Source of the DNA: Porodaedalea pini
Taxonomy: Eukaryota > Basidiomycota > Agaricomycetes > Hymenochaetales > Hymenochaetaceae
DNA: 64,000 bases
Direction of reading: 5' to 3'
Assembly: GCA_002794775.1 (NCBI GenBank)
Contig: NBAY01000003.1
Coordinates: 1,860,001 to 1,924,000, forward strand
In this document: piece by piece, positions 24,572 through 38,995 of the stretch
Position numbering within the stretch: position 1 is the first letter of the stretch
How the letters are laid out: each line of letters begins with the position of its first letter
Notes under the pieces: model-generated
What the model was told of the DNA's origin: nothing
Databases searched by the model: none
Seen by the model: the letters and a program-made list of their open reading frames with translations, nothing else
Program-made: the position numbers and the translations under genes

Positions 24572-25204
24572 CCGGTGTTCCTGTGTATGCGTCTTTGTTG
24601 TATCCTTGCTTTGTTGGACACCTTTCCCATACCCATGGGCTCATGTATATCACGCATTCCTCCCTGCATGACTCTGTGTTTTATCGCACTATGCTTTCTG
24701 CTGGTTATCAAGTCTGTACACTCAAAGTACTGAAAGAAGTTATTGAGAATATTGGGCTACTCAGATCGGCTTTGTTGGTCACACCGTACCATGATAAATC
24801 TTGAAGCTGCCTCTCCACACCACAAGGGGTTTACACTGAGGTTATATTCTAAGTTGGAATATTAATTGAAATAAGAAGTTACTCACTCCTCACTCCTGTC
24901 ACCCTCCCTGTGCTGTGCTGTGCCGAATAAGCTAAAAATGAAGTGATGCAAAAGCTTTCTTTGTCAAGATAATTCATAAGTAATGATTTCCCATCGTCTA
25001 GGCTAACTTGGACGTCCACACAATTCAACAACCATGGCTCCGCATAACTACAATAATGGTAATTGTATACGGACACACGATAGACCCACGCACAAGTCTC
25101 TGAACGGGTCATAAGTGTGTAAGCTATCTGAGAAAACACTGTGTTGGTAGTTGGATTTATTTGTTCCAGCTTGTTTGAGTCGCGTATAGACGCGTTTCTG
25201 TCAC
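24572..25204. other. Intergenic; probable original promoter region of PRP16
   Basis: This lies downstream of UBC11 and ends at the left target-site duplication of the LINE. Before that insertion it would have abutted PRP16, so it probably held the PRP16 promoter. An MCB-like ACGCGT sits at 25190-25195. No gene is visible. Confidence 0.5.
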
Positions 25205-25215
25205 GTGCTGAGCCA
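25205..25215. repeat. Left copy of the 11-bp target-site duplication
   Basis: GTGCTGAGCCA here is identical to 31492-31502. The two copies bracket all LINE coding remnants. An 11-bp direct repeat fits the variable-length duplications made by non-LTR elements. Confidence 0.7.
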
Positions 25216-25357
25216 TTTATAATATCTGCTATCTACTACTAACAGATCACCAACCGCATAGGAACCGGGACAAAACAGAAATGCAACTACGTAGTGCGTG
25301 AATGATGGGGTTAGGTAACTGGGGACGATATACATAACAGGGTGTTAGAGATCGCGA

Positions 25358-25822
25358 CTAAAGGTAAAACGATGAAGGTAGCTCGGATAAGACGGGCATG
25401 CTGTCCGGCGGGCGACGAAAAGAAAAGTAAGCGAATTTTAAAAGAAGCAGAAAGTTATTTGGACGAAACCAGTCTGCAAAATCTAGGGGTAAAGATTGTT
25501 GACGAAAAAGGCCATTTCGAATAAGTGCAAAAAAGGGACAACAATTAAGGATGTGATGGACGTCATGTTTGACGCACGACGGATCCGGGCAACGTGGTTC
25601 GAGGTTTCGGTTATGCAAATCGAACACGTTCAGCATCAAGCTGACAGCGCGTGATAGAACTGTACGATGTATCTTCTTCCTTGGGGAAAGCTTCAAGAAT
25701 GGGTGTAAGGATCGCATTGGATGGAGGATAAAGGAGGACGGCTCAAGAATGGAGCGATGTCCCCGCAGGTTTACGATCTTGGCTTTCCAGTCTCGGAGGA
25801 GATCGAGCTGTACTTGCACCAT
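25358..25822 (-). pseudogene. LINE ORF2 C-terminal His/Cys domain fragment
   Basis: This frame follows RNase H and contains CPDPSCVKHDVHHILNCC, a Cys/His cluster typical of the region after RNase H in fungal and plant LINEs, probably nucleic-acid binding. It is in a different frame from the RNase H part. The RNase H stop codon and the first ATG here overlap as TGATG (25824-25820). Confidence 0.6.
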
Positions 25823-26400
25823 CAGGTTGGGAGCGAGTCCGGGATGGTCTCATGATGAGGATTGGACGCAGCGTCTTTAGCAAGCTTATCAGCTTTAGAG
25901 TTACCCAGTACTCCGCGATGTGATGGGAGCCACTGGACGGTGATATGAGAGGCCTCGTGATGAAGGGCGAGGAAAATTCCGCATAGACGGCGGAAAAGGA
26001 TGATGAAGTCTGCATGTCGGGTGTCATTCGAGAAGATAAGCTGGACACTATTAAGCGAATCCGAGACGATATGTATGTGGATGGGCGTGAAGCATTTCGC
26101 AAGGAGAGTAGAGATACATCGCATAGCTGCGATGAGCGCTTCCTGCTCTTCAAACAGTATGTTTGATCGAGAGTGCACTGCTGAAGAAAAGACAGCAAGT
26201 TCCTGTTGATTGTGCATAATAACGAATCCATGGCCACCGTTAAGGGAGCCATCGGCAGTCTGAATGATCGAGCCATCTGTGAAGATAAAGTATTGATAAG
26301 GAGGAGGGTGCAGAAAGAAAGAATTGAAATTGTGGATCACCCGAAGGCGTTGCGAATCAGGAGGAATGGGAGTCATAATAAGGCGTGAATGAATGGACAT
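25822..26400 (-). pseudogene. LINE ORF2 RNase H domain (separate frame)
   Basis: The ribonuclease H fold is readable: YFIFTDGSI (first Asp), EEQEALIAA (Glu), IVSDSLNS (second Asp) and LPSHRGVLGNSKADKLAKDA (His loop and last Asp). The catalytic DEDD set appears intact. The domain overlaps the end of the RT frame by 28 bp but is in another phase, so an ancestral single ORF2 is now frameshifted. Its role in the element is to remove RNA from the RNA/DNA hybrid. Confidence 0.75.
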
Positions 26401-28499
26401 GAAAGTAGGAAAAGAATCAACTTTGGGATCGAAATATTGGGAAGGAGCGATGACATGAGGTATTGCTTTGGTATGGGATTATGTTTAGAATGAGCAAAGT
26501 AAGACAAGAGGAAACATTGAGAAAGTGACCGAATAAAGAGTGGAAGGGGCAGACAGGAAATAAAGGATTCCGCCACGGCTGGGTTAATACTGCGGTGAAA
26601 TATTGAATGAAGAAAGTGGTTTTGTGTTATTTGGAGGATTGAGAGTAGGGGGGACTCTGGGAAGAGAATGGCACCATAGACAGCAACCGAACGGATTAAA
26701 CCAAAATAAAGAAGGCGAGCATGCTGAAGATAGGCACCGTTCGTCCGGTTGAAAAGGAAGGAACGTTGATGAAGAGTAGAAATGGCTTTGTTAGCCCGGG
26801 ATTTGAAATGAAGTTTAGGAGAGAGGTCATAAGAGAAAATAACGCCGAGCCAGGTAAGGTGGTGCGAAGGGTGGATGACGCGATTGTTGGGTAAGGACAG
26901 TGAAGCATTCAAAGACGAAGGGGAATCTGTTAGGAATGAGCGAAATATATAGTTCGCCACTCGGCTATGTGGAAGAATATGGAGAAGTTCGATAGCATCT
27001 GGGTCGATGGATAAACCAATGGAGTGAAATTGAAGGGAAAGAAATTGAAACTGGTTGCAAAGGCGCACTAAATTGGTGCAAATGCTAAGTGAACGAGCAT
27101 AGAGAAGATGGTCGTCCATATAAGCGAGTAAAGGGCGATCAGGGCCGAATCGAGTGTTGTAAGCTGTAATAACATCGGCTGCGGTGAATACTGAAATAAG
27201 AGGGGACAATGGGGACCCTTGTGGAACCCCACGGTTGGGTTTGATAAATGGTGAAGAAAAGAAATTATTGAAATGGAACGAAATGGGCCGGTCTCTAAGC
27301 CAGCTCGAGAGAACATGAATGATGTTCGGATGGATGTTGGAATGAATAAGTTTTAAAAGAAGGCGATTGTGAGAAATGTTATCGAAAAAACCTTGAATGT
27401 CAACGGTAAGGATCGACGTGATAAGGTAGCGGTGTCGGTGATGAAGGGAACTACCCCCGTCACCGCTAACAATAAAAGGTTGGGAGAGGGTGGACGAAAG
27501 AAGTTCGTAGCAGGCCGTGAGTGAAGAGCGATGTTTCCAGCACCCATGCTGGGCGTCGGGAATAAGGTTATTAAGTTCGAAGAAAGGTTGCAGAATGTTA
27601 AAGAGAATATGTTCAAAAAGTTTACCTATAGTGTCAACCAAAGTAATAGGACGAAACGCCCTAGGAACAGAAAAGTCAGTGCGCTTGGGTTTAGGAATGA
27701 AAGTAACAAGCGAAGTTTTGAAAGGCAGGGGAAAATGACCGATTTTTAAGCATAAAGAAAAAAGGTCGGCAAAAAACTGTCCATGGTGCTCGATGAGGAG
27801 CTCCAAATGTTTGTACGAGATATGGCTGTTGCCAGGACTCGTTTCACGATCGATGCCATGGATGGCAGCATGGACATCCTTTATTTCGATAAGACGGAAA
27901 TCCGTGAGGGCGGGGAGGGGAATGGTCTCCGGCGCCTGCGAAAGCGATGGGAAGAACGTCTCACGAAAGAGGGACGCTTTATCGGAATCCATCAGGGTGA
28001 ATAACCCATTAGACATGCAGAGTGCGCCAATAGGCGATCGACGATGAGCCATACCCAGGAATTGATTGCGCCAGGCTGTGCGCGTATCAGATTGTTGGAG
28101 ACAGGCACCAAAGAAAGCGTTCTTGGCTCGTGTAATTTCGATGTCTAAACGAGTTTTCGACTCGGCGTGCGGGTTACGACAGTATTCGCGATACCACTTG
28201 GAACATGCTTCAGACCACCAGCTGTTGGGGCCAAAGAACGATCGGGGTTTTCTTTTATGAAGGAAATGGGTAGCAAAGTCTGAAAGGGATGAATGAAGGG
28301 AAAAAAGGAGGTCGTCCAGCACCTCGGGGGACTCGGTCCCTTGAATAGAAAAGGGAAACATGTTAGAATCGCAAAATTCCCCAATAAACGAGGGTAAATC
28401 TCTGGAACGGATGGATCGAAGGGGATGTTGTTGGGGCGTAGCCAGTGTGTTAACATCAAATGTGAAGCGTATGGGAAGGTGGTCAGACGCAATGTCCAA
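26373..28499 (-). CDS. LINE reverse transcriptase frame (708 codons, remnant of ORF2)
   Basis: This is the longest intact frame of the element. It begins with SDHLPIRF, the last conserved motif of the upstream endonuclease. The reverse transcriptase motifs follow: FRPITLVDTIGKLFE, LTVDIQGFFDNISH (motif A Asp), GVPQGSPLSPL (motif B) and LLAYMDDHLL (motif C, catalytic Asp pair). The box is YMDD, where most LINEs have F/YADD. Polymerase residues look preserved, although the endonuclease upstream and the RNase H downstream are out of frame. It would copy element RNA at a nicked target; as it stands it lacks a proper N terminus. Confidence 0.85.
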   Translation of the reverse strand: MDIASDHLPIRFTFDVNTLATPQQHPLRSIRSRDLPSFIGEFCDSNMFPFSIQGTESPEVLDDLLFSLHSSLSDFATHFLHKRKPRSFFGPNSWWSEACSKWYREYCRNPHAESKTRLDIEITRAKNAFFGACLQQSDTRTAWRNQFLGMAHRRSPIGALCMSNGLFTLMDSDKASLFRETFFPSLSQAPETIPLPALTDFRLIEIKDVHAAIHGIDRETSPGNSHISYKHLELLIEHHGQFFADLFSLCLKIGHFPLPFKTSLVTFIPKPKRTDFSVPRAFRPITLVDTIGKLFEHILFNILQPFFELNNLIPDAQHGCWKHRSSLTACYELLSSTLSQPFIVSGDGGSSLHHRHRYLITSILTVDIQGFFDNISHNRLLLKLIHSNIHPNIIHVLSSWLRDRPISFHFNNFFSSPFIKPNRGVPQGSPLSPLISVFTAADVITAYNTRFGPDRPLLAYMDDHLLYARSLSICTNLVRLCNQFQFLSLQFHSIGLSIDPDAIELLHILPHSRVANYIFRSFLTDSPSSLNASLSLPNNRVIHPSHHLTWLGVIFSYDLSPKLHFKSRANKAISTLHQRSFLFNRTNGAYLQHARLLYFGLIRSVAVYGAILFPESPLLSILQITQNHFLHSIFHRSINPAVAESFISCLPLPLFIRSLSQCFLLSYFAHSKHNPIPKQYLMSSLLPNISIPKLILFLLSCPFIHALL

Positions 28500-29175
28500 G
28501 AAGGGTCTGAAATCACAATGCGATCTAAAAGAGAGGGAGTGAAATCGTCTGAAGCAATTATAAGATCAATAATAGTTTTAGAACGAGTGGAGCGGTTGAA
28601 GTACGTATGTTGGTTGGGGGGGTTGCAGACAACTAAGCCATTCTCGTTGATCCAGTCAACGAGGGCTTCTGATCTCGAGAATGCAGCAGATTGCTCTGGG
28701 AAAGACCAGAGGTCAGAGTGTCGGTTGAAATCCCTGACGAAAATATTAGAGGGAAGGTCAAGTGAAGGGAAGGGTTTTCAAATTCGTGTAAGGACGGAGA
28801 ATTGTAAACGTTCCAAAGTAAGAGGGGGGATAAATCACCCCGAGAAATAGAAATGACAGTGGTGTTAGGGGAAGATGAATTGGGGTATATAAAGAAACAC
28901 GATGAACAACGCGAGGGTGTACTAGCGTACAACACCTTGGTTTATCAGTAGAAGAAGGGCGAAAAAGCGATGTAAGGGGCAGAATTGCGAATATTAATAA
29001 CTCGCGTCCCCGATGAAGACAGCTTGGAAGGAATGATCGAAAGAATTGTAGGGATCTCTTGAAAGCAAATAATATCAGGGGCGGCATGAGTGGAAGAGAA
29101 AGAGCGTAAAAGGTAATCAAAGGTCGATTCTGAATTGCGAAGATTGAGAGAAAAAATTGAAATAGAGTCTGTCAT
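28500..29175 (-). pseudogene. LINE ORF2 endonuclease region, broken by frameshifts
   Basis: ORF2 starts at 29175 with SISIFSLNLRN and reaches DIICFQEIPT, the opening of an AP-endonuclease-like domain (Asn and the metal-binding Glu). The frame stops at 28945. Further endonuclease pieces are spread over two other frames, including a DFNRHSDLW block, LVDWINENG and TIIDLIIAS. At least two frameshifts are therefore needed to explain it. This domain normally nicks the genomic target. Confidence 0.7.
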
Positions 29176-29181
29176 AGGCGA

Positions 29182-30413
29182 TTAGTATGGGGAGCGATAA
29201 TTGCGGCGAGCTGGGCACTCCGAAGATCTGGCGCTATGATTGCCCTGGCAGTTGATGCACAGAGCGAAATGTTCGCACTGAAGGTTGTTTGACGCAGTAC
29301 ACAGTGCGCACTTGGCAACATGAACGGCAGTTCGATGCGGTTCGGAACAGATGGCACAGCGCGCAACTGAACAGCATTTTGAGGCGGGGTGGCCCAGGCG
29401 ATGACAATTGTCGCACTGGTTGATGGTCGGACGGGCCCTCATTTCTTCGAGGCGACGTATAACTCCGAATACCGGGACAGACCGGTTGTTGTGTAGGAAG
29501 AAGTGGTCGAAGCAAAGGCGCGAGTCGTCTTTGAGAACCACTGATACGTTACAGTAATCGCGTTGATTAAGGTGTTCGATTGAAGACATGAAGCGGGTGG
29601 GAACATGAATTCGTGGCCCTCGAACTGTGGCAGGGCGGAAATCTCGTCGAAGAGGTCCTTTTTCTGAGTAAATCAAATTGGTATCCTTGTCAAAGACTAG
29701 GACACCCGGGATAACCATTTTAAATTGGGGTGAAGGCGTAAAGGCCTTGGCCCGCTGATGTTAACAATTCGGTTGAGCTGGGACACTGAGTGTGCTGTGT
29801 TGTGTGTCAAAATCAGAACAAATGTTAGTAAACGCAATCAGGAGGTTGCTGTTTGAAGTGTATTCCACATTCAGCACAATGAGATGCTTGAAAAGAGGGT
29901 TGCCCTTAAGCCTGCGCGAACACTGTTTTTAACGGAAATGGTAGAAGGGCGGACGGCTAAGTCACCCGGAAGAGAAAAGAAAATGCGTCGAACGTTTCGG
30001 ACGCGAGTGTTGACCGATCCGTTAGACCGGTTAATTGGAACAGTGGTAATTTCCCCATCAGGGTTCTGTTCTGTGACACGGACCACTTTAGTTGGAGTGG
30101 ATTTAGGTTTCTTCTGAGCCGCTTTAGCATAAGAAACGGTGGTGAAACCATCCTTATCAGTGTCAACCAATTCAACAGGGGGATAGTAAATTTTTGTTTG
30201 CAAACCGCGAGGGGCGTTGTGTTCCGAGTGGGCGTAACCATCCGGTGCGATGATAGTTCCCTCTGTAGTCATGCGGTACCCGGAGCCTGGGATACGGGTT
30301 TTAGCAATGGCGGCAGCGTATTCGGTTTTACCATTTTTCGGGACCGGGACGCGTTGTTTGAACGATCGGAGCTGGGGGAGGGAATCTAGGATCATGAGAG
30401 AAGCAAACCCCAA
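29182..30413 (-). pseudogene. LINE gag-like ORF with CCHC zinc knuckles, frameshifted
   Basis: The first half (30413-29871) is basic, with TPTKVVRVTEQNPDGE. The second (29718-29182) contains CDNCHRLGHPASKC, CAICSEPHRTAVHVAKC and CINCQGNHSARSSEC, that is three CCHC-type knuckles. The two halves are in different frames; the change of frame lies near 29900 and a stop lies between them. Such proteins bind the element RNA in ribonucleoprotein particles. Confidence 0.7.
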
Positions 30414-30454
30414 TGGGGTCCGGTAGAATTTTCTTCTGTTTATTTGTGTTAGAG

Positions 30455-31420
30455 TTAGTTGAAGTAGACGGGTGGATGGTGGAAACAGAGGAATCGGAAA
30501 GCTATTTTTTCGATTATGTTAGTTTTTTTCAGATATAGACGATACAACCGCGATAGATGCTGGATAGACCTGGACATAGCATGCATCGTGTCTGTAATTT
30601 CTTGGTCTCGAATGGTCTGGCTGTTAGTATAAATATTCTCAAACACATGTTTAAAAGAAGGAGAATGAATACGAAAAGTCGAATGGAATGCTTCAAGGCT
30701 ATCGTTAGCCGAGTTGGAGAGGCTGGTTTCATCGTCCATAATGTTTGACTTATTTATCCAGGATACCAGGTTGGATCCAATGTTAGCGAGGATCGACCCA
30801 GCACGGACCGGGTCGTCGAACCAAGGCTTGTCCGATGACCACGTCGGTTGGGAAATGAGCGTGTTAATAGTGTTGATGGTTTCTTTGGTAAGATCGGCAA
30901 AGGAAAGGTTGACCTTCTCGGCGATGGCCGGATCAGTCATTTCATCGATGTCTTCCATAACGTTGTCGACCTGAGGGGCCTGGCTGGTGTGTTCGTCCGG
31001 GATGTACAAATCGTCGTCGTCCATAGCATCGTCGTTGACGCGGGCGGGAGGCGGGATGGACCTATGTTCTTCTTCTGAGTTCGAGCGTTTAAGGGTGTTC
31101 TGCGATTCGATATCCGGAGTGGGAGGGAGATCCCCTTGTTTGCGAAGTTTGGCGGCATGATCGTCCGCCTCGACATCGGGAGACCAATTGGCACGGTTCG
31201 CTTGTACTGTGGCGCATACGCTGTCATTGTGGTTGTAGGTCTTGTCGCGACCACAAACGACACATAGCTTGGCGGTCCCACTAACACACTGGCGACTGTG
31301 GTAGGGGAGATCCTGTTTACACTAATCACACTTGGTGGGGTCCTTGGGATTAACAAGGGAACGGAAAGACTTTGTCTTGTGTAGAGAAGCCTTTGCTTTG
31401 GCCAACGCTTTGTTGTCCAT
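30455..31420 (-). pseudogene. LINE ORF1 with a single internal TAG
   Basis: An ATG at 31420 opens a 322-codon frame that is continuous to 30455 apart from one TAG at 31324-31322. The stop lies within a Cys-rich segment (KCD-stop-CKQDLPYHSRQC, then CVVCGRDK), where a single base change from TGG would explain it. The rest is acidic and hydrophilic. I recognise no domain except the possible Cys/His cluster. It may be part of the same ancestral gag protein as the next frame. Confidence 0.55.
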
Positions 31421-31491
31421 AGCGAATGTATGAAACAAGAGAGATGAACTAATTTTCCCACGGTCAAGATGATGATGGTAGGAAGAAAAGA

Positions 31492-31502
31492 GTGCTGAGC
31501 CA
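31492..31502. repeat. Right copy of the 11-bp target-site duplication
   Basis: GTGCTGAGCCA is identical to 25205-25215. It ends 56 bp before the PRP16 start codon. Confidence 0.7.
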
Positions 31503-31558
31503 CGAATGGCTGCACTATCATGATGTAGTCTGACTGTGACCTCCAAACGCCTCTCTAC

Positions 31559-36113
<4,555 letters not shown>

Positions 36114-36457
36114 TAATTTATCCAGTGTACTTACATAGACGAATATTGTATTGTTGCGGTTGTATGCAGTGCCAAGTGAATGGTTACGGAAAAGGCAAGC
36201 TGATGTACAAGCCTTAGTGCTGCTTGCTGTGTCAAACACACCTATTCTTCATCGCCATCGCCCACGTCCTTGAGACTGTTCCACTCTTTTTTCTCTTGTG
36301 TGCTCCGTGTCGCTGCGTCCCCGAAAGATTTGTTGCTGGCTCCGACAAATCGCTATCAAGGCCAAGATAAGCTTGGTGGCAGCTGTTAAGTACCTGCTGC
36401 GCAGGCGGGCAATCACAGTACTTAACTCCCTCTCAACCACTGGTTTTGATTTTATAA
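36114..36457. other. Intergenic between PRP16 and the Sel1-repeat gene
   Basis: A short spacer holding the PRP16 3' flank and the next promoter. No gene was seen. Confidence 0.5.
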
Positions 36458-38512
36458 ATGGCAGCAACGAGCGCATCTCAAAGATCCTACAACTATGGTC
36501 CTGGTCCTCCGTGGGGCTCTGCGAGCCAGGCGCCGACACGCAGCCCTTCCTCGTCTGGTCGGAATGCCTATCCGTTATACAAGCATCCTTACGCCGAACA
36601 GGGCCAGTATGAAGACGCCTACGAAAGAGACACTGCTCCGCCTCCTGATGTACGTGTTACCGCGCCGTCGCGGGCTGGCGAATTGCGTGGGGGCGATCCT
36701 GAGTGGGACGATGACAGGAGCGTATACAGTGAGCGCATGTCAGCACCGCAGAATTTCTACTCGTCGGTCTTTCAGTCCGGATCGGCCTCTTCCCATCATC
36801 TCTCGGCGCTCTCTTCGCGCTCAGAGATGAGCAGGGATTCGTGGCAGAGGGACGGCGGCGCGCGCCCGGACAGTAACGTGGACCCCTTCTCGTTCATGAA
36901 GTACGAGTCGCCGCGACAGCAGCTACCCAAGGTCGTTGTATCCTCTCCTTCGGAAGGCTCATTCCGGACTCAGTCTCGATATGAGGATGAAGCTGAGGCA
37001 GAGGCTGAAGCTGTTATACCCCATCCTATCACTCCACCTCCCTTTCAGCCTCCTCAAGGACGAGTACCGAGCGCCGTGCAAGGCGCGCGGAATTTCTCAC
37101 GTCCAAGCAGAGCTCCGGCTCCGGCTCCGGCTCCAGCTCCAGCTCCAATTGCACCTTCGTCCCAATCTCCTTCTCGACCATCTGTAATAGGTTCTGAGGA
37201 GCAGAAGAGGGAGGTCCTAGAGCGCAATCTGCGTCGTCAAATGCTCGGGCAAGAATCGCCGCGCTCCCAGCCGACGTCGCCGAGTGGTTCATCAAGCCCG
37301 CTGCACATGCCATCCTCGAGTCCATCTCGACCTCGTCATGACGATGTCTTTGGTGGGTTTCATAATGAAGATGTTGGAAATGAATACATGGCTGTCCCGG
37401 CGTCGCATTCGCGATCTACATCGCCTTCCCCCACGGCAGTGCAAGGGCCGCCTCCTACGCTTTCGCAATCCTCCTCTTTATCTTCCACCTCTAGTGCTCC
37501 CTCACCCCGGACACCCAAGGGACAAGGTCTGGTTGTTCTACCTTCAAACCCGCCCGACATGCGCATCTCTACTACCGAGAGCGTATACTCGATGTATTCA
37601 TACTATCAACTCGATAACACCTCTACTACACCATCGCCATCCACTACAACGCACTTTGACCAGTCGAAACCCGTAGAAGGCGCGCGCGATACCCCAGGTG
37701 ATCCGCTTTCATATCCGACGAGTCCTTCAAAGAAGGGCAGATCACCAAGATCTTCACCAAATCCCAACGATTCACCAGCGAACCCGACGACAGCGGACGA
37801 TTTCCTTGCCCTTGGTATCTCGCACCACGAAGCAGACCGTTTGACCGAGTCAGCGGAGTGCTTTGAAAAGTCTGCGACTTTGGACGGCGGGTGCGCGGTG
37901 GGGATGTTGATGTGGGGGTTGTCGCTACGGCATGGTTGGGGCACGCCGAAGGACGAGGCGCGCGCATTTAAGTGGCTAAAAAAAGCGGCGGAGCATGCGG
38001 TTGTGGATCTACAACAGGGAAGGAATAAGCCTGGAAGAGATGCAGTCAAGGTCCGTCGCAGAACACGAATTTTACTAGTTGTGTCACTTGTTCAACATGT
38101 TTCTTACTACATTTACAGAAAGAGCTTGTTCTAGCTGTGTACGAAGTCGGGCAATGCTTCTTTCAAGGATGGGGCGTACCGCGGGACAAAGTCATGGGCG
38201 TCGTAAGTACTGTACCCACCCACCTCTTTCTTCTTGCCAACTAAACTCGACCCTTTTATAACAGAGCTATTTCCAAACCGCTGCTCAGCTCGGCGATCCA
38301 GACGCTCAGCAAGATTTGGCGTTCTGCCTCGCGAACGGCAAGGGGTGCAAGAAGGACAAGAAGGCCGCGGCGAAGTGGTACCGCGCTGCTGTGCGTATTT
38401 CCTTAGTTTCTCCAAGTCATCTAATTCACTTGCACACTTGTTTTTTTAGGCCGCCCAAGGAGCAAGTACGGTCGGCCTTGCGTGGATCTACAAGCCCAAG
38501 TACGCAGATTGA
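36458..38512 (+). CDS. Sel1-repeat protein with long disordered N terminus
   Basis: Four exons (36458-38050, from 38119 to about 38202, a third, and a last exon ending at 38512) close in phase. About 440 residues of Ser/Pro-rich, probably disordered sequence include an acidic EAEAEAEA stretch and a PAPAPAPAPAPAPA run. Sel1/TPR-like helical repeats follow: ADRLTESAECFEKSATLDGGCAVGMLMWGLSLRHGWGTPKDEARAFKWLKKAAE, then VGQCFFQGWGVPRDKVMGVSYFQTAAQLGDPDAQQDLAFCLANGKGCKKDKKAAAKWYRAAAAQG. The protein resembles fungal Sel1 proteins of the Dsf2/Skt5 kind, which act as adaptors, for example in chitin synthase control or the cell cycle. The precise function cannot be told from sequence. Confidence 0.8.
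37110..37148 (+). repeat. Hexanucleotide GCTCCG/GCTCCA repeat coding Pro-Ala
   Basis: About six tandem copies of GCTCC(G/A) encode an alternating Ala-Pro run in the disordered part of the Sel1-repeat protein. Confidence 0.7.
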
Positions 38513-38995
38513 GGTCTCGCTATATACCGATCTCCCCTTTTCGTGTCTTTCTGTCCCCGTCACTCCCTTCGCCCCCCTTCCTCTTTTATGGCTTATCAAT
38601 GCCCTGGACCCGGATCGCTAAGTTATACATATTCAAGATACCCTTCTTTACCCTCTTTACCCCATCCTCCCTCTTTCCTGATTACTGTCGGTACCTACCT
38701 CCGCTGCCTGTATTAGTACTCATATCAATGGTTGGATTGTCTGTGGAATGCTTGCTTATTTGTCTGAGTTGTTCAATGTTGCTTCCGACACCGTTAGGCT
38801 TAAGTGATGCCGGCCGATGCACACGAAGTACGAAGGACCGTAGTCCATGAACGAAGATGCCCATAAAGAACAAGAAAGCAGTCCAAAGCACAGCGTAGCA
38901 AATACAATATACACAAAAAAAGACGGATTTTTACTCCTTCGTACTTCCCCCCCCCCCCCCCCCAATTCAAACCCCAAACCGCAAACTCCTTGCCG
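38513..38995. other. Convergent intergenic region with a 17-nt poly-C tract
   Basis: This lies between the Sel1-repeat gene (+) and the sugar transporter (-). A run of 17 C residues lies at 38947-38963. The region is otherwise pyrimidine-rich, with no gene. Confidence 0.6.

Larger units (their letters stand above)
25216..31491 (-). mobile_element. Non-LTR retrotransposon (LINE, Tad1-like), about 6.3 kb, inactivated
   Basis: On the minus strand the element runs from about 31491 (5' end) to about 25216 (3' end). Its parts in order are a roughly 70-bp leader, ORF1 (from 31420), a second gag-like frame ending in CCHC zinc knuckles (to 29182), and ORF2 with an exonuclease-endonuclease-phosphatase-type endonuclease (from 29175). 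The reverse transcriptase (28499-26373), RNase H (26400-25822) and a His/Cys C-terminal domain (to 25358) follow. There are no long terminal repeats, and 11-bp direct repeats flank it. The order and the RNase H after RT point to the fungal Tad1 group; clade assignment is inference. At least one nonsense codon and several frameshifts mean it cannot move by its own proteins. The 3' end has no long poly-A. Confidence 0.85.

Noticed and set aside
27513..28004. Several + strand frames of 70-85 aa inside 25.3-31.4 kb
   Set aside because: All are antisense to LINE reverse transcriptase sequence and carry no motif.
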